The notes beneath the pieces are model-generated. The model was not told where the DNA came from, did no database searches, and worked only from the letters and a program-made list of their open reading frames with translations. This document shows positions 1 through 6,622 of a stretch of DNA of 8,416 nucleotides, one piece after another. Origin of the DNA: Gammaproteobacteria bacterium (GTDB lineage: Bacteria > Pseudomonadota > Gammaproteobacteria > Pseudomonadales > Azotimanducaceae_A). Positions within the stretch are counted from its first letter, which is position 1. Each line of letters starts with the position of its first letter. The stretch covers positions 1 through 8,416 of the forward strand of contig JAPOON010000634.1 of the NCBI GenBank assembly GCA_026713405.1, in the 5' to 3' direction. A program made the position numbers and the translations under genes.

Positions 1-992
1 GCCAGCCGCTGCTGATCCAGTCCCACGGCCACCCGCCGCGCGTAGCCGCCCTGCACCTGGTCGACCAGGGCCTGCAATTCGACCAGCAACGGGCGGGTTC
101 CCTCCCAGGCAACGGTGGCGACGCTGCCCGGCGCATCGACGTCGCCGCGCTGCAGGAATATGGCCGAAGGGTTTGCAACCGGCTTCATGCCCTGTTCGGT
201 CATGGCGAAAACGCCCAGTTCGTTGACCGCGCCGAACCGGTTCTTCACGCCGCGCAGGGTTCGAAAACGGCTGCCTCCGGCGCTGTCCAGCATGAGGAAG
301 CAGTCGATCATGTGTTCCAGCACCTTGGGCCCCGCCAGGTTGCCCTCCTTGGTGACATGCCCCACCAGCACCACCACGGTACCGGTCTGCTTGGCGAGCC
401 GCGTGAAGTACGATGCCGTCTCGCGCACCTGGCTGACGCTGCCCGGCGTACCCTCGACACTCTGCAGTTGCAGAACCTGCACCGAATCGAGCACCAAAAG
501 CGCCGGTTTCCGTTCTTCGATGAGCCCGGCGATGACCTCCGCACGGGTTTCCGCGGCAACCTGCAATTGCCCGCTGTCCAGGCCGAGCCGCTCCGCACGC
601 AGCGCAAGCTGCTGCAGGGACTCCTCGCCGGTCACGTAGAGCACCGCTGCCCGCGCTGCAATGCGGGTGCAAACCTGCAGCAGCAGCGTACTCTTGCCCG
701 CCCCCGGATCGCCCCCGATCAGTACGACCGACCCGGGAACCAGCCCGCCGCCAAGTACCCGGTCGAGTTCACCGAAACCCGTCCCGAGGCGGTCGGCCTC
801 TTCCGCCCGCACCTCGCCCAGGTTCATGACCTCCGCGGCGCTCCCGCTGTAGCCCACCGCGGGCTCGTTCCGGGAACCGACCGTCAGCCGGGACAGCACG
901 TTCCACTCGCCGCAGACGCTGCACCGCCCTTGCCACTGGGTATGTTCGGCGCCGCAATCGGAGCACACATAGACAGATTGAGGTTTAGCCAT
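1..992 (-). CDS. radA: DNA repair protein RadA (Sms), 3' end cut by window edge
   Basis: RadA is a RecA-like, DnaB-type helicase that drives branch migration of recombination intermediates in the cytoplasm. About 330 residues are visible from ATG at 992. An N-terminal zinc finger has Cys at 10, 13, 24 and 27 (CSDC and CSVC). The ATPase core has Walker A GGDPGAGKST at about 93-102, a Walker B-like LLVLDS near 165-170, and the RadA signature KNRFG at 250-254. The following VNELGVFAMTEQG and NPSAIFL segments lead into the Lon-like C-terminal domain, of which only the first part is present. The usual length is about 460 residues, so roughly 130 are missing only because the window ends. The start begins MAKPQSVYVCSDCG, typical of the family, although no strong ribosome-binding site precedes it. 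It follows dnaB after about 47 bases on the same strand, probably co-transcribed. Identification is firm. Confidence 0.97.
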   Translation of the reverse strand, partial: MAKPQSVYVCSDCGAEHTQWQGRCSVCGEWNVLSRLTVGSRNEPAVGYSGSAAEVMNLGEVRAEEADRLGTGFGELDRVLGGGLVPGSVVLIGGDPGAGKSTLLLQVCTRIAARAAVLYVTGEESLQQLALRAERLGLDSGQLQVAAETRAEVIAGLIEERKPALLVLDSVQVLQLQSVEGTPGSVSQVRETASYFTRLAKQTGTVVVLVGHVTKEGNLAGPKVLEHMIDCFLMLDSAGGSRFRTLRGVKNRFGAVNELGVFAMTEQGMKPVANPSAIFLQRGDVDAPGSVATVAWEGTRPLLVELQALVDQVQGGYARRVAVGLDQQRL

Positions 993-1039
993 CGGCTGGA
1001 CAGGGCCGGTTTCCAGGGCACCGGCCCGAACGGCGTTCC

Positions 1040-2437
1040 TCAGCCGTCATGACCCGGGGGCAGGTCGCGATACCGGTCGGAAGCGAGGTCTTCAAACCGG
1101 GTGAGCTGGTTGAGATAGCTGAGCTTCACGGTGCCGATCGGGCCGTTGCGCTGCTTGCCGATGATGATCTCCGCGATTCCCACATCGTCCGTCTCCTCGT
1201 TGTACACCTCGTCCCGATAGATGAAGAGTATGACGTCCGCATCCTGCTCGATGGCGCCGGACTCGCGCAGGTCCGCCATGATCGGCCGCTTGTTGGTCCG
1301 CGATTCCAGGGCGCGGTTGAGCTGCGCCGCCGCAATCACGGGGCAGCTCATTTCCTTGGCCAGCGCCTTCAGCGACCGGGAAATTTCGGAGATCTCCGTG
1401 GTACGGTTCTCGGCCTGACCCGAGCCGCGCATGAGCTGCATGTAATCGACCACGATCAGCCCCAGCCGCTTGTACTGGCGGGACACCCGACGGGCGCGGG
1501 CCCTGATCTCGCCGGGAGTGAGTGCCGCGGTATCGTCGATGTGCAGCGGTTTGTCACGCAGTTGGCCGGCGGCGGCGCTGAAGCGGTCCCAGTCCTTTTC
1601 TTCCAGGTCGCCGATACGCATGCGGGACTGATCGATGCGCGCCAGCGACGACAGCATGCGCATCACGAGCTGATCCGCGGGCATTTCGAGACTGAACACC
1701 AGGGTGGGCGCGTCGCTGTTCATGATGGCATGTTCCACCATGTTCATGGCGAGCGACGTCTTGCCCATGGAAGGCCGCCCGGCGACGATGACCAGATCGG
1801 CCTTCTGCAGGCCCGCTGTCAGCCGGTCGAGATCGGCGAACCCCGTAGCCAGGCCCGTGATTCCGCCCTTGCTCTTCGACAGTTCCTTGACCCGGCGTAC
1901 CGTGTTGTCCAGCAAGGGGTTGATGTCCTGGGGCCCGTCGCTCTTGGCCCGGTCTTCGGAAATCCTGAAGATCTCCTGTTCCGCGTAATCCAGCACCTCC
2001 GCATCGGACTGGCCTTCGCGAACGAACGCCTTTTCGACGATCTGGTTGGCTGCGGCAATGACTTTGCGGAGCGTGGAACGATCCCGCACGATGCGGGCAT
2101 AGGCGGAGACATTGCTGGCACCGGGCGTGCCGTCCACCAGCTCGGCCAGGTAGGCGATGCCCCCGGCCTTCTCGAGCAATCCTCGCGATTGCAGGGCTTC
2201 CGAGACCGTCACCGCATCCAGCGGCTGGCTGTCCCGGGACAGCGCCGCCATCGCCTCGAATACGATCCGGTGCTGGGGCCGGTAGAAATCGGATGGGGCG
2301 ACGATGTCGGACACGTCGAACCAGGCTTCGTTGTTGAGCATCAACGCGCCCAGCACCGACTGCTCGGCCTCGGTCGAATGAGGCGGCACCTTCAGCGCGC
2401 GGGTTTCAGGCTGTATCGAAGGGGCGGTTTCCGACAA
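1040..2437 (-). CDS. dnaB: Replicative DNA helicase DnaB
   Basis: DnaB is the hexameric 5'-3' helicase that unwinds DNA at the replication fork and recruits primase. The 465 residues match the usual length (E. coli about 471). The N-terminal helical domain spans about 15-115 (KVPPHSTEAEQSVLGALML), followed by a linker. The RecA-like C-terminal domain runs from about 190 to the end, with Walker A GRPSMGKT at 221-228, the SLEM catalytic glutamate near 251, Walker B LIVVDY at 327-332, AAQLNR near 370-375, and the arginine-finger region KQRNGP near 428-433. No intein is present. The start used is TTG (2437-2435), because no ATG lies in frame near the conserved N-terminus and the length then fits the family. 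The ribosome-binding site is weak. The leader contains a small hairpin at 2465-2477 (GGGGC, 3-base loop, GCCCC). The gene lies downstream of the rplI terminator, so it probably has its own promoter, but I could not place one reliably. Confidence 0.97.
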   Translation of the reverse strand: MSETAPSIQPETRALKVPPHSTEAEQSVLGALMLNNEAWFDVSDIVAPSDFYRPQHRIVFEAMAALSRDSQPLDAVTVSEALQSRGLLEKAGGIAYLAELVDGTPGASNVSAYARIVRDRSTLRKVIAAANQIVEKAFVREGQSDAEVLDYAEQEIFRISEDRAKSDGPQDINPLLDNTVRRVKELSKSKGGITGLATGFADLDRLTAGLQKADLVIVAGRPSMGKTSLAMNMVEHAIMNSDAPTLVFSLEMPADQLVMRMLSSLARIDQSRMRIGDLEEKDWDRFSAAAGQLRDKPLHIDDTAALTPGEIRARARRVSRQYKRLGLIVVDYMQLMRGSGQAENRTTEISEISRSLKALAKEMSCPVIAAAQLNRALESRTNKRPIMADLRESGAIEQDADVILFIYRDEVYNEETDDVGIAEIIIGKQRNGPIGTVKLSYLNQLTRFEDLASDRYRDLPPGHDG

Positions 2438-2612
2438 AACGTGACTCTGAGGTGCAGGCCTAACGGGGCGATGCCCCAGGCCGATGAGAAAACGGTGAAC
2501 GGGTGCAAACTCGACTCATTCGACAACCCTGTCCGCGAATAAAGAGGTATGGCGGACGACCAAGCGTCTGCCTTTCGGCCATCCAATGCAAGGGGGGTTC
2601 GGCGGGCTCAGG

Positions 2613-2642
2613 AAAAATCGGAGGCGTTCGCGGCCGAACGCC
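2613..2642 (-). terminator. Probable intrinsic terminator after rplI
   Basis: On the minus strand, about 20 bases after the rplI stop, a perfect 8-bp stem (GGCGTTCG / CGAACGCC, 2623-2630 with 2635-2642) closes a 4-base loop. It is followed within a few bases by TTTTT at 2613-2617. The short TCCGA gap between stem and T run makes it slightly imperfect. It would end the rpsF-rpsR-rplI transcript and separate it from dnaB. Confidence 0.7.
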
Positions 2643-2663
2643 GCAGCAGGTGAAATTTCCCGC

Positions 2664-3113
2664 TTATTCCGGAACGACGGTTACCGGAATGTCGACCGAA
2701 ACGCCGGAATGCAGTTGCACCGCGAACTCGTATTCGCCGATCTCGCGAATGACTCCCTCGGGCATCCGAACCTCGCTCTTGTGCACCTCGACACCCCGCT
2801 CGATCAGGGCGCCGGCAATCTCCTGGGTGCCGACGGAGCCGTACAGACGGCCTTCTTCCGAGGCCCTGACGACGATGGTGAGATCCGTGATCTCCTGCAG
2901 GCGCCCACCGCGTGCTTCGGCTTCGGACAGCCGCTCCCCTGCCGCTCGCTCCAGTTCGGCGCGCCGTTCCTCGAAACGCTGTCGGTTCTCCTCGGTGGCA
3001 CGCACCGCCTTGCCCTCGCGCAGCAGGTAGTTGCGCGCGAAGCCGGGTTTGACGGTTACCTCTTCGCCCAGCCCGCCCAGGTTTGTAACCGGCTCCAGAA
3101 GTATCACGTTCAC
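2664..3113 (-). CDS. rplI: 50S ribosomal protein L9
   Basis: L9 is a large-subunit protein that binds 23S rRNA through its N-terminal domain and extends away from the ribosome near the L1 stalk. The 149 residues match the family length. The N-terminal domain carries the signature GGLGEEVTVKPGFARNYL (about 13-30). A long charged connecting helix follows (about 41-75, EENRQRFEERRAELERA), then the C-terminal domain (about 78-149, GRLYGSVGTQEIAGAL). The start is GTG at 3113-3111; its ribosome-binding site (GTGAGG) overlaps the rpsR stop, which implies translational coupling. One small oddity is LLREGKA where many L9 proteins have a proline before the acidic/basic-Gly pair. It is the last gene of the rpsF-rpsR-rplI unit, with a likely terminator just downstream. 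Confidence 0.98.
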   Translation of the reverse strand: MNVILLEPVTNLGGLGEEVTVKPGFARNYLLREGKAVRATEENRQRFEERRAELERAAGERLSEAEARGGRLQEITDLTIVVRASEEGRLYGSVGTQEIAGALIERGVEVHKSEVRMPEGVIREIGEYEFAVQLHSGVSVDIPVTVVPE

Positions 3114-3123
3114 GGCGCCAGCC

Positions 3124-3345
3124 TCACTTGTGCTGATCTGTATAAGGCAGCAGCGCCAGGTAGCGGGCGCGCTTGATTTCCCTGGCCAGGCGCCGCTGAA
3201 AACGGGCGCTTGCGCCGGTGATGCGGCTCGGCACGATCTTGCCGGTCTCGCCGATGAACTGCTTCAGCAGATCGAGATCCTTGTAATCCAGGTCGGCGGG
3301 GTCGCTGTCCACCGCAAATTTCTTGTGACGAAAACGCCGGCTCAT
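3124..3345 (-). CDS. rpsR: 30S ribosomal protein S18
   Basis: S18 is a small-subunit protein that pairs with S6 and binds the central domain of 16S rRNA. The 73 residues are the full family length. The sequence has the basic N-terminus [10 protein letters not shown], the core [22 protein letters not shown], and the diagnostic C-terminal block [20 protein letters not shown]. The ATG (3345-3343) overlaps the rpsF stop (3344-3342) in an ATGA junction, with GGAGG about 8 bases upstream inside the rpsF tail. This tight coupling suits the heterodimer partners S6 and S18. No priB gene separates the two, unlike in enterobacteria. Confidence 0.98.
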   Translation of the reverse strand: MSRRFRHKKFAVDSDPADLDYKDLDLLKQFIGETGKIVPSRITGASARFQRRLAREIKRARYLALLPYTDQHK

Positions 3346-3887
3346 GTCGTTGCCTCCGGTTCCTCGGCCTTGTCGGCAGCCTCGGCCTTGCCGGCAGCCT
3401 CGGCGGCGCCGTCATCCGGGGCATTCTCCTGCTTTTCCGATTCCCCGGGCTCTTCGCTCGCCCGGGCCTCCCCGCCCTCCTTGGCCTCCCCGGCCTCCGA
3501 CGTTCGTTTCCCGCGTTCCCGCTCCGGACGGCGCGCATCGCGTTCCCGATCCCGTTCCTGTTCCTTCAGTTCCTCTTCATAGATCTTGGAGTTGCCGACA
3601 ACGGCTTCCTTGCGGCGGATGACGAGGTTGCGCAAAACGGCGTCGTTGAACTTGAACGCGCTCTCGAGTTCCTCAAGCGCCTCGGAGCCCAACTCGATGT
3701 TCATGAGAATGTAGTGGGCCTTGTGGATTTTCGAGATGGGATAGACGAGCTGCCGCCGGCCCCAGTCTTCGACCCGATGCACCTTGCCGCCGCTGCGTTC
3801 GATGAGGCTCCGATAGCGCTCGGTCATGCCGGGCACCTGGTCGCTCTGGTCCGGGTGGACCAGGAACACCACTTCGTAGTGGCGCAT
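3342..3887 (-). CDS. rpsF: 30S ribosomal protein S6 with long charged C-terminal tail
   Basis: S6 is a small-subunit protein that forms a heterodimer with S18 on the central domain of 16S rRNA. The 181 residues begin at ATG 3887, chosen because AAGGAG lies 6 bases upstream and because [14 protein letters not shown] is the normal S6 N-terminus. The ferredoxin-like core covers about residues 1-97, with [19 protein letters not shown] (33-51) and the [12 protein letters not shown] end (81-92). Beyond it, about 80 residues form a low-complexity tail. The first part is mixed-charge ([19 protein letters not shown], 108-126). The second part is acidic and alanine-rich and ends EEPEATT. Ordinary S6 proteins are roughly 95-140 residues, so this tail is unusually long. 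Part of it is encoded by an 18-base tandem repeat at 3362-3397. In E. coli the S6 C-terminus is modified by addition of glutamates by RimK; whether that happens here is unknown. Confidence 0.97.
   Translation of the reverse strand: MRHYEVVFLVHPDQSDQVPGMTERYRSLIERSGGKVHRVEDWGRRQLVYPISKIHKAHYILMNIELGSEALEELESAFKFNDAVLRNLVIRRKEAVVGNSKIYEEELKEQERDRERDARRPERERGKRTSEAGEAKEGGEARASEEPGESEKQENAPDDGAAEAAGKAEAADKAEEPEATT
3362..3404 (-). repeat. 18-bp tandem repeat in the rpsF tail
   Basis: Two adjacent 18-base units (3362-3379 and 3380-3397) differ by a single base, T or C at the twelfth position. A partial third copy follows (3398-3404). Read on the minus strand, the repeat encodes the alternating AAGKAE / AADKAE segment near the C-terminus of S6. 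Because the unit is a multiple of three, copy-number change by slippage would lengthen or shorten the tail without shifting frame. Confidence 0.85.
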
Positions 3888-3893
3888 GATCTT

Positions 3894-3899
3894 CTCCTT
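3894..3899 (-). promoter_or_regulatory. Ribosome-binding site that fixes the rpsF start
   Basis: AAGGAG on the minus strand lies 6 bases before ATG 3887. It is the strongest ribosome-binding site in the window and favours this start over the in-frame codon 25 residues upstream (3962), which would add the non-homologous peptide [13 protein letters not shown]. Confidence 0.85.
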
Positions 3900-3974
3900 T
3901 CGGTGTCGTTCGCCTCCGCCGTACCCGGCGTGAAGCAAGGAGTTGATGCCCTCAAGGGGCAAGGGGGCGCGATT

Positions 3975-4769
3975 CTAGGTAGGTGGGCCGCCTGTTGCAA
4001 GCGATGGGCGTCCGGCATCCGGCTGCAAGCCGCCCGGTTTCCCGGCCCGCTGGCGCACGGCCTCGAAGAGCAGCACGCCCGCCGCCACGGAAACATTCAG
4101 ACTCTCTACGCCGCCGGTCATCGGTATCGCGGCGAGGTCGTCGCAGGTCTTTCTGGTAAGCGCGCGCAGACCGTCGCCTTCGCTACCCAATACCAGCGCG
4201 ATGCTGCGGGTCAAGTCAACGTCCGCCCAGCGCCTGCCGGAATCGCCCTCGGCCCCGACCACCCAGACATCCCGGCGTTTCAGCCATTCCAGCCGCCGTA
4301 CGACGTTGACGATGGCGAAAAGTTCCGCCCGTTCCGCGGCGCCGGCCGCCGCCGCCAGTGCGGCGCCGCTCAACGGGGCGCTGCGGCGCTTCGGCAGCAG
4401 CACGGCCTGTACGCCGGCCGCCACGGCGCTGCGTATGCAGGCGCCGAGATTGCGGGGGTCGTTGATGCCTTCCAGCACGACGAAAAGCTTGGGGTCCGGC
4501 CAGTCATCGAACCGCGCCTCGAACTCCGCTTCGCTCAGCAGGGCAAGCTCATGACAGTCCGCGACTACGCCCTGATGGCCCTCTCCCGCCTTCCGGTCGA
4601 GCTGACGCTTGTCGACGAACTCGTGCCGAATCCCCGATTGCTCGGCAAGCGCAAGCACGGCGGCGGTGCGCTTGTCCCGGCGGTTCTTCTGCACGAGTAT
4701 CGCGCGCACCCGCTCCGGCGCCTCTTCAAGAACCGCAAGCGCAGCGTGAACGCCCTTGATGCAGGTCAT
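3975..4769 (-). CDS. rlmB: 23S rRNA (guanosine-2'-O-)-methyltransferase RlmB
   Basis: RlmB is a SPOUT-family enzyme that uses S-adenosylmethionine to methylate the ribose 2'-OH of G2251 (E. coli numbering) in the peptidyl-transferase region of 23S rRNA. The 264 residues are slightly longer than E. coli RlmB (about 243). The N-terminal substrate-binding domain covers about 1-75 (GVHAALAVLEEAPERVRAIL, then HQGVVA). The SPOUT domain carries all three motifs: NLGACIRSAVAAGV (107-120), ALVLGSEGDGLRALT (191-205) and ESLNVSVAAGVLLFE (222-236). The knot is complete, so the enzyme should be active. A Gly/Pro-rich tail of about 20 residues follows. The ATG at 4769 starts MTCIKGVHAAL, matching the family; the frame is open further upstream to 4892, but that would overlap rnr and lacks homology. 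It starts 13 bases after the rnr stop. Confidence 0.95.
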   Translation of the reverse strand: MTCIKGVHAALAVLEEAPERVRAILVQKNRRDKRTAAVLALAEQSGIRHEFVDKRQLDRKAGEGHQGVVADCHELALLSEAEFEARFDDWPDPKLFVVLEGINDPRNLGACIRSAVAAGVQAVLLPKRRSAPLSGAALAAAAGAAERAELFAIVNVVRRLEWLKRRDVWVVGAEGDSGRRWADVDLTRSIALVLGSEGDGLRALTRKTCDDLAAIPMTGGVESLNVSVAAGVLLFEAVRQRAGKPGGLQPDAGRPSLATGGPPT

Positions 4770-4782
4770 GGCAGCGGCCGGG

Positions 4783-6525
4783 TCAGCGGCCTTGCACGCC
4801 CCGGCGATGGCGGCCGCGCTCGTTTGCGCCGCCACGCCGGCGGCGGCGCCCCCGTTTTGGCGCGCTTGCCAGCACCAGGTCGAGCCTGCCAAGTTCCGGC
4901 TGCACGCTCGTCAGCCGCACTTCCAGTTCATCGCCCAGGGTAAAGCGCGCGCCGGAGGTCTCCCCGACCAGGCTCATGCTCGCGGGCCGGTAGTGATAAA
5001 AGTCAGCACCCAACTCCGAGACGTGCAGCAGGCCCTGGACATAAAACCCCTTCAGGTCGACAAACAATCCGAAATCCGTCACGCCGGCTACCACCGAGGA
5101 AAAGGTTTCGCCAATGCGTTCCGCAAGGAACTCGCATTTGAGCCAGTTGTCGACCTTGCGGCTGGCATTCTCGGCCCGCCTTTCCGTCATGGAACTCTGC
5201 TCCCCCGCGGCCGCCAGCCAATCAGGAAGCGCCATCTGCCCGCCCCGGCGGCGCAGGACGCGCTTGATGGCCCGATGCACCACCAGGTCCGGATAGCGGC
5301 GTATGGGCGAGGTGAAATGCATGTAGCGCTCCAGCGCCAGCCCGAAATGGCCGTGCTGTTCGGGCTGATAGCGGGCCTGCTGCATGGCGCGCAGCACCAG
5401 CATTTCGAACAGCCACCTGTCCCGGCGGTCGCCGACGGCCTGCAACGCGCCACGCAGCGCGGCCGGCGTCTTTTCATCAGGCGACCAGCGGATGCCGCAG
5501 GCGGCGAACGCGCTTGTGAGCTGTTCCGCCTTCTCCCGCTCCGGCGCCTCGTGCACCCGGTACAGGGCCTGACGCTCGTGACGTTCCAGAAAGCGCGCCG
5601 CACAGACATTGGCCGCGATCATCGCTTCCTCGATCAGCCGGTGCGCGTCGTTGCGGACCACCGGCGCTATCGCGGTCACCGCGCCGTTCTCGAGCGTGAG
5701 CGCGCTCTCCGGGGTGTCGAAGTCGAGCGCGCCGCGGCGGTCCCGGGCCTGCCGGAGCGCCTGGTACACCTCTGCAAGAGCCTGGATGGAGCGCACCACG
5801 GGGGTCTCCACCGGCAGGTCTTCGCCCTCCAGGAAGGCGGCGATCTGCATATAGGTCATGCGCTCCCAGGAGCGGATCACCGCCTCGTGGAAACGGTATC
5901 CGGCAACTTCGCCCCCGCCGTCGACGTCCATCTCGCAAACCAGGGCAAACCGCGCCTCACGCGGGCGCAGTGAGCAGAGATTATTCGACAGCGCCTCGGG
6001 CAGCATCGGTACGACCCGGTCCGGCAGATAGACCGAAGTTCCCCGTCGCCAGGCCTCCCCGTCGAGGGCCTTGCCGGCTTCCACATAGTGCGCGACATCG
6101 GCGATGGCAACGACCAGCCGCCAGCCATTGCCCCTGGGCTCGGCGAATACCGCGTCGTCGAAGTCCCGCGCCGTTGCGCCGTCAATGGTGACCAGGGGCA
6201 GGCGCCGCAGGTCCTTGCGCCGCGGATGGCGGTCCGGTTCGACCCGTTGCGGCAGGCGGTCGATTGCGGCCCGCACCTCGGCGGGCCATTGCGTGGGTAT
6301 GGAGAACGCTTCCAGGGTCGCTTCCACCGCCCGCTCACAAACCGGCTTGCCGGTGTCGAACGCCGGCGAGCCCGGGGAACGGCGGGACCGGCCCGGTTTG
6401 CCTCCCGAACGCGAACGGGGAGGAGTCCTGATTTTAGTACCGGTCAAAATAAGGGAGGGCGAGGACGCCTGACTATGGTGCCGAGGAGATTCTACAGCCC
6501 CTGAAGTAAATGCGTGCAAATCCAT
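4783..6525 (-). CDS. rnr: Ribonuclease R lacking its N-terminal RNA-binding domains
   Basis: RNase R is a processive 3'-5' exoribonuclease that degrades structured RNA. The frame from ATG 6525 gives 580 residues, against about 750-815 for the family. The RNB domain is intact: VTIDGATARDFDDAV holds the metal-binding aspartates (115, 121, 123, 124, equivalent to E. coli 272, 278, 280, 281), and HFTSPIRRYPDL (403-414) carries the catalytic arginine. A C-terminal S1 domain (about 471-553, VTDFGLFVDLKGFYVQGLLH) and an Arg-rich tail (GRRRRRGG) follow. Clear homology begins only near residue 64 (AVEATLEAFSIPTQWP). The helix-turn-helix and two cold-shock/OB domains are absent, and too few bases remain before the integrase to encode them. 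The first 60 residues are basic and unmatched. The start is uncertain: ATG 6525 has no ribosome-binding site and sits in a hairpin, while TTG 6447 (554 residues) is an alternative. It could be a natural short form, an internal deletion, or a gene damaged by integration. Confidence 0.85.
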   Translation of the reverse strand: MDLHAFTSGAVESPRHHSQASSPSLILTGTKIRTPPRSRSGGKPGRSRRSPGSPAFDTGKPVCERAVEATLEAFSIPTQWPAEVRAAIDRLPQRVEPDRHPRRKDLRRLPLVTIDGATARDFDDAVFAEPRGNGWRLVVAIADVAHYVEAGKALDGEAWRRGTSVYLPDRVVPMLPEALSNNLCSLRPREARFALVCEMDVDGGGEVAGYRFHEAVIRSWERMTYMQIAAFLEGEDLPVETPVVRSIQALAEVYQALRQARDRRGALDFDTPESALTLENGAVTAIAPVVRNDAHRLIEEAMIAANVCAARFLERHERQALYRVHEAPEREKAEQLTSAFAACGIRWSPDEKTPAALRGALQAVGDRRDRWLFEMLVLRAMQQARYQPEQHGHFGLALERYMHFTSPIRRYPDLVVHRAIKRVLRRRGGQMALPDWLAAAGEQSSMTERRAENASRKVDNWLKCEFLAERIGETFSSVVAGVTDFGLFVDLKGFYVQGLLHVSELGADFYHYRPASMSLVGETSGARFTLGDELEVRLTSVQPELGRLDLVLASAPKRGRRRRRGGANERGRHRRGVQGR

Positions 6526-6545
6526 GCACTAGCATTTGTTTTTCC
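6508..6545 (+). other. Bulged hairpin followed by a T tract
   Basis: AAATGC (6508-6513) pairs with GCATTT (6532-6537), and GTGCA (6514-6518) pairs with TGCAC (6525-6529), around a 6-base loop. A 2-base TA bulge sits on the right arm, giving 11 base pairs in all. On the plus strand the T-rich TTTGTTTTT runs from the end of the stem (6535-6543), resembling an intrinsic terminator that would insulate the integrase from read-through. It could equally be a protein-binding site at the element end. It overlaps the ATG candidate for rnr at 6525. Confidence 0.5.
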
Positions 6546-6601
6546 TCGACATTTTGCAAAACTCCGTTGCTGCCTATTGCACTCTAAAGCATACCAGTGC
6601 A
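6525..6601. repeat. Three copies of TGCACT/AGTGCA upstream of the integrase
   Basis: TGCACT occurs at 6525-6530 and 6578-6583, and its complement AGTGCA at 6596-6601. The last two form a perfect 6-bp inverted repeat with a 12-base spacer. A near copy, AGTGCT, lies at 6610-6615. The cluster sits immediately upstream of the likely integrase start. It may be an operator or integrase arm-type binding sites; the repeat is seen directly, the role is inferred. Confidence 0.45.
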
Positions 6602-6622
6602 GACTTCAAAGTGCTACGTGGG

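Larger units (their letters stand above)
6501..6622. other. AT-rich boundary strip between rnr and the integrase
   Basis: This stretch (6501-6620) has 52 G+C in 120 bases, against 39 in 60 at 6301-6360 inside rnr. It separates the divergent rnr and integrase genes and must contain the integrase promoter. Weak -35-like elements can be seen (TTGCAA at 6554-6559, TTGCTG at 6568-6573), but I cannot pair either with a convincing -10 box. The composition change, the palindromes and the adjacent integrase suggest the end of an integrated element. Confidence 0.6.

Noticed and set aside
1049..2542. A 497-codon open frame on the plus strand opposite dnaB
   Set aside because: It is the mirror of a strongly conserved dnaB frame in GC-rich DNA; its translation shows no family features.
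4770..4892. Upstream extension of rlmB by 41 residues
   Set aside because: It overlaps the 3' end of rnr, lacks homology, and ATG 4769 gives the normal RlmB N-terminus.
3714..5973. Two long plus-strand frames (409 and 405 codons) opposite rpsF, rlmB and rnr
   Set aside because: Both lie antisense to clearly recognised genes and cross gene boundaries; GC-rich codon bias explains them.
6476..6550. A complete tRNA on the minus strand (GTCGAGG at 6550-6544 can pair with CCTCGGC at 6486-6480, at tRNA-like length)
   Set aside because: There is no T-stem or T-loop consensus and no D-arm, so this is not a functional tRNA; only the acceptor-like end is kept as a lead.
6536..6622. TTG start extending the integrase by 29 residues
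   Set aside because: The extra residues do not resemble the family, and the region looks like promoter and binding-site DNA.
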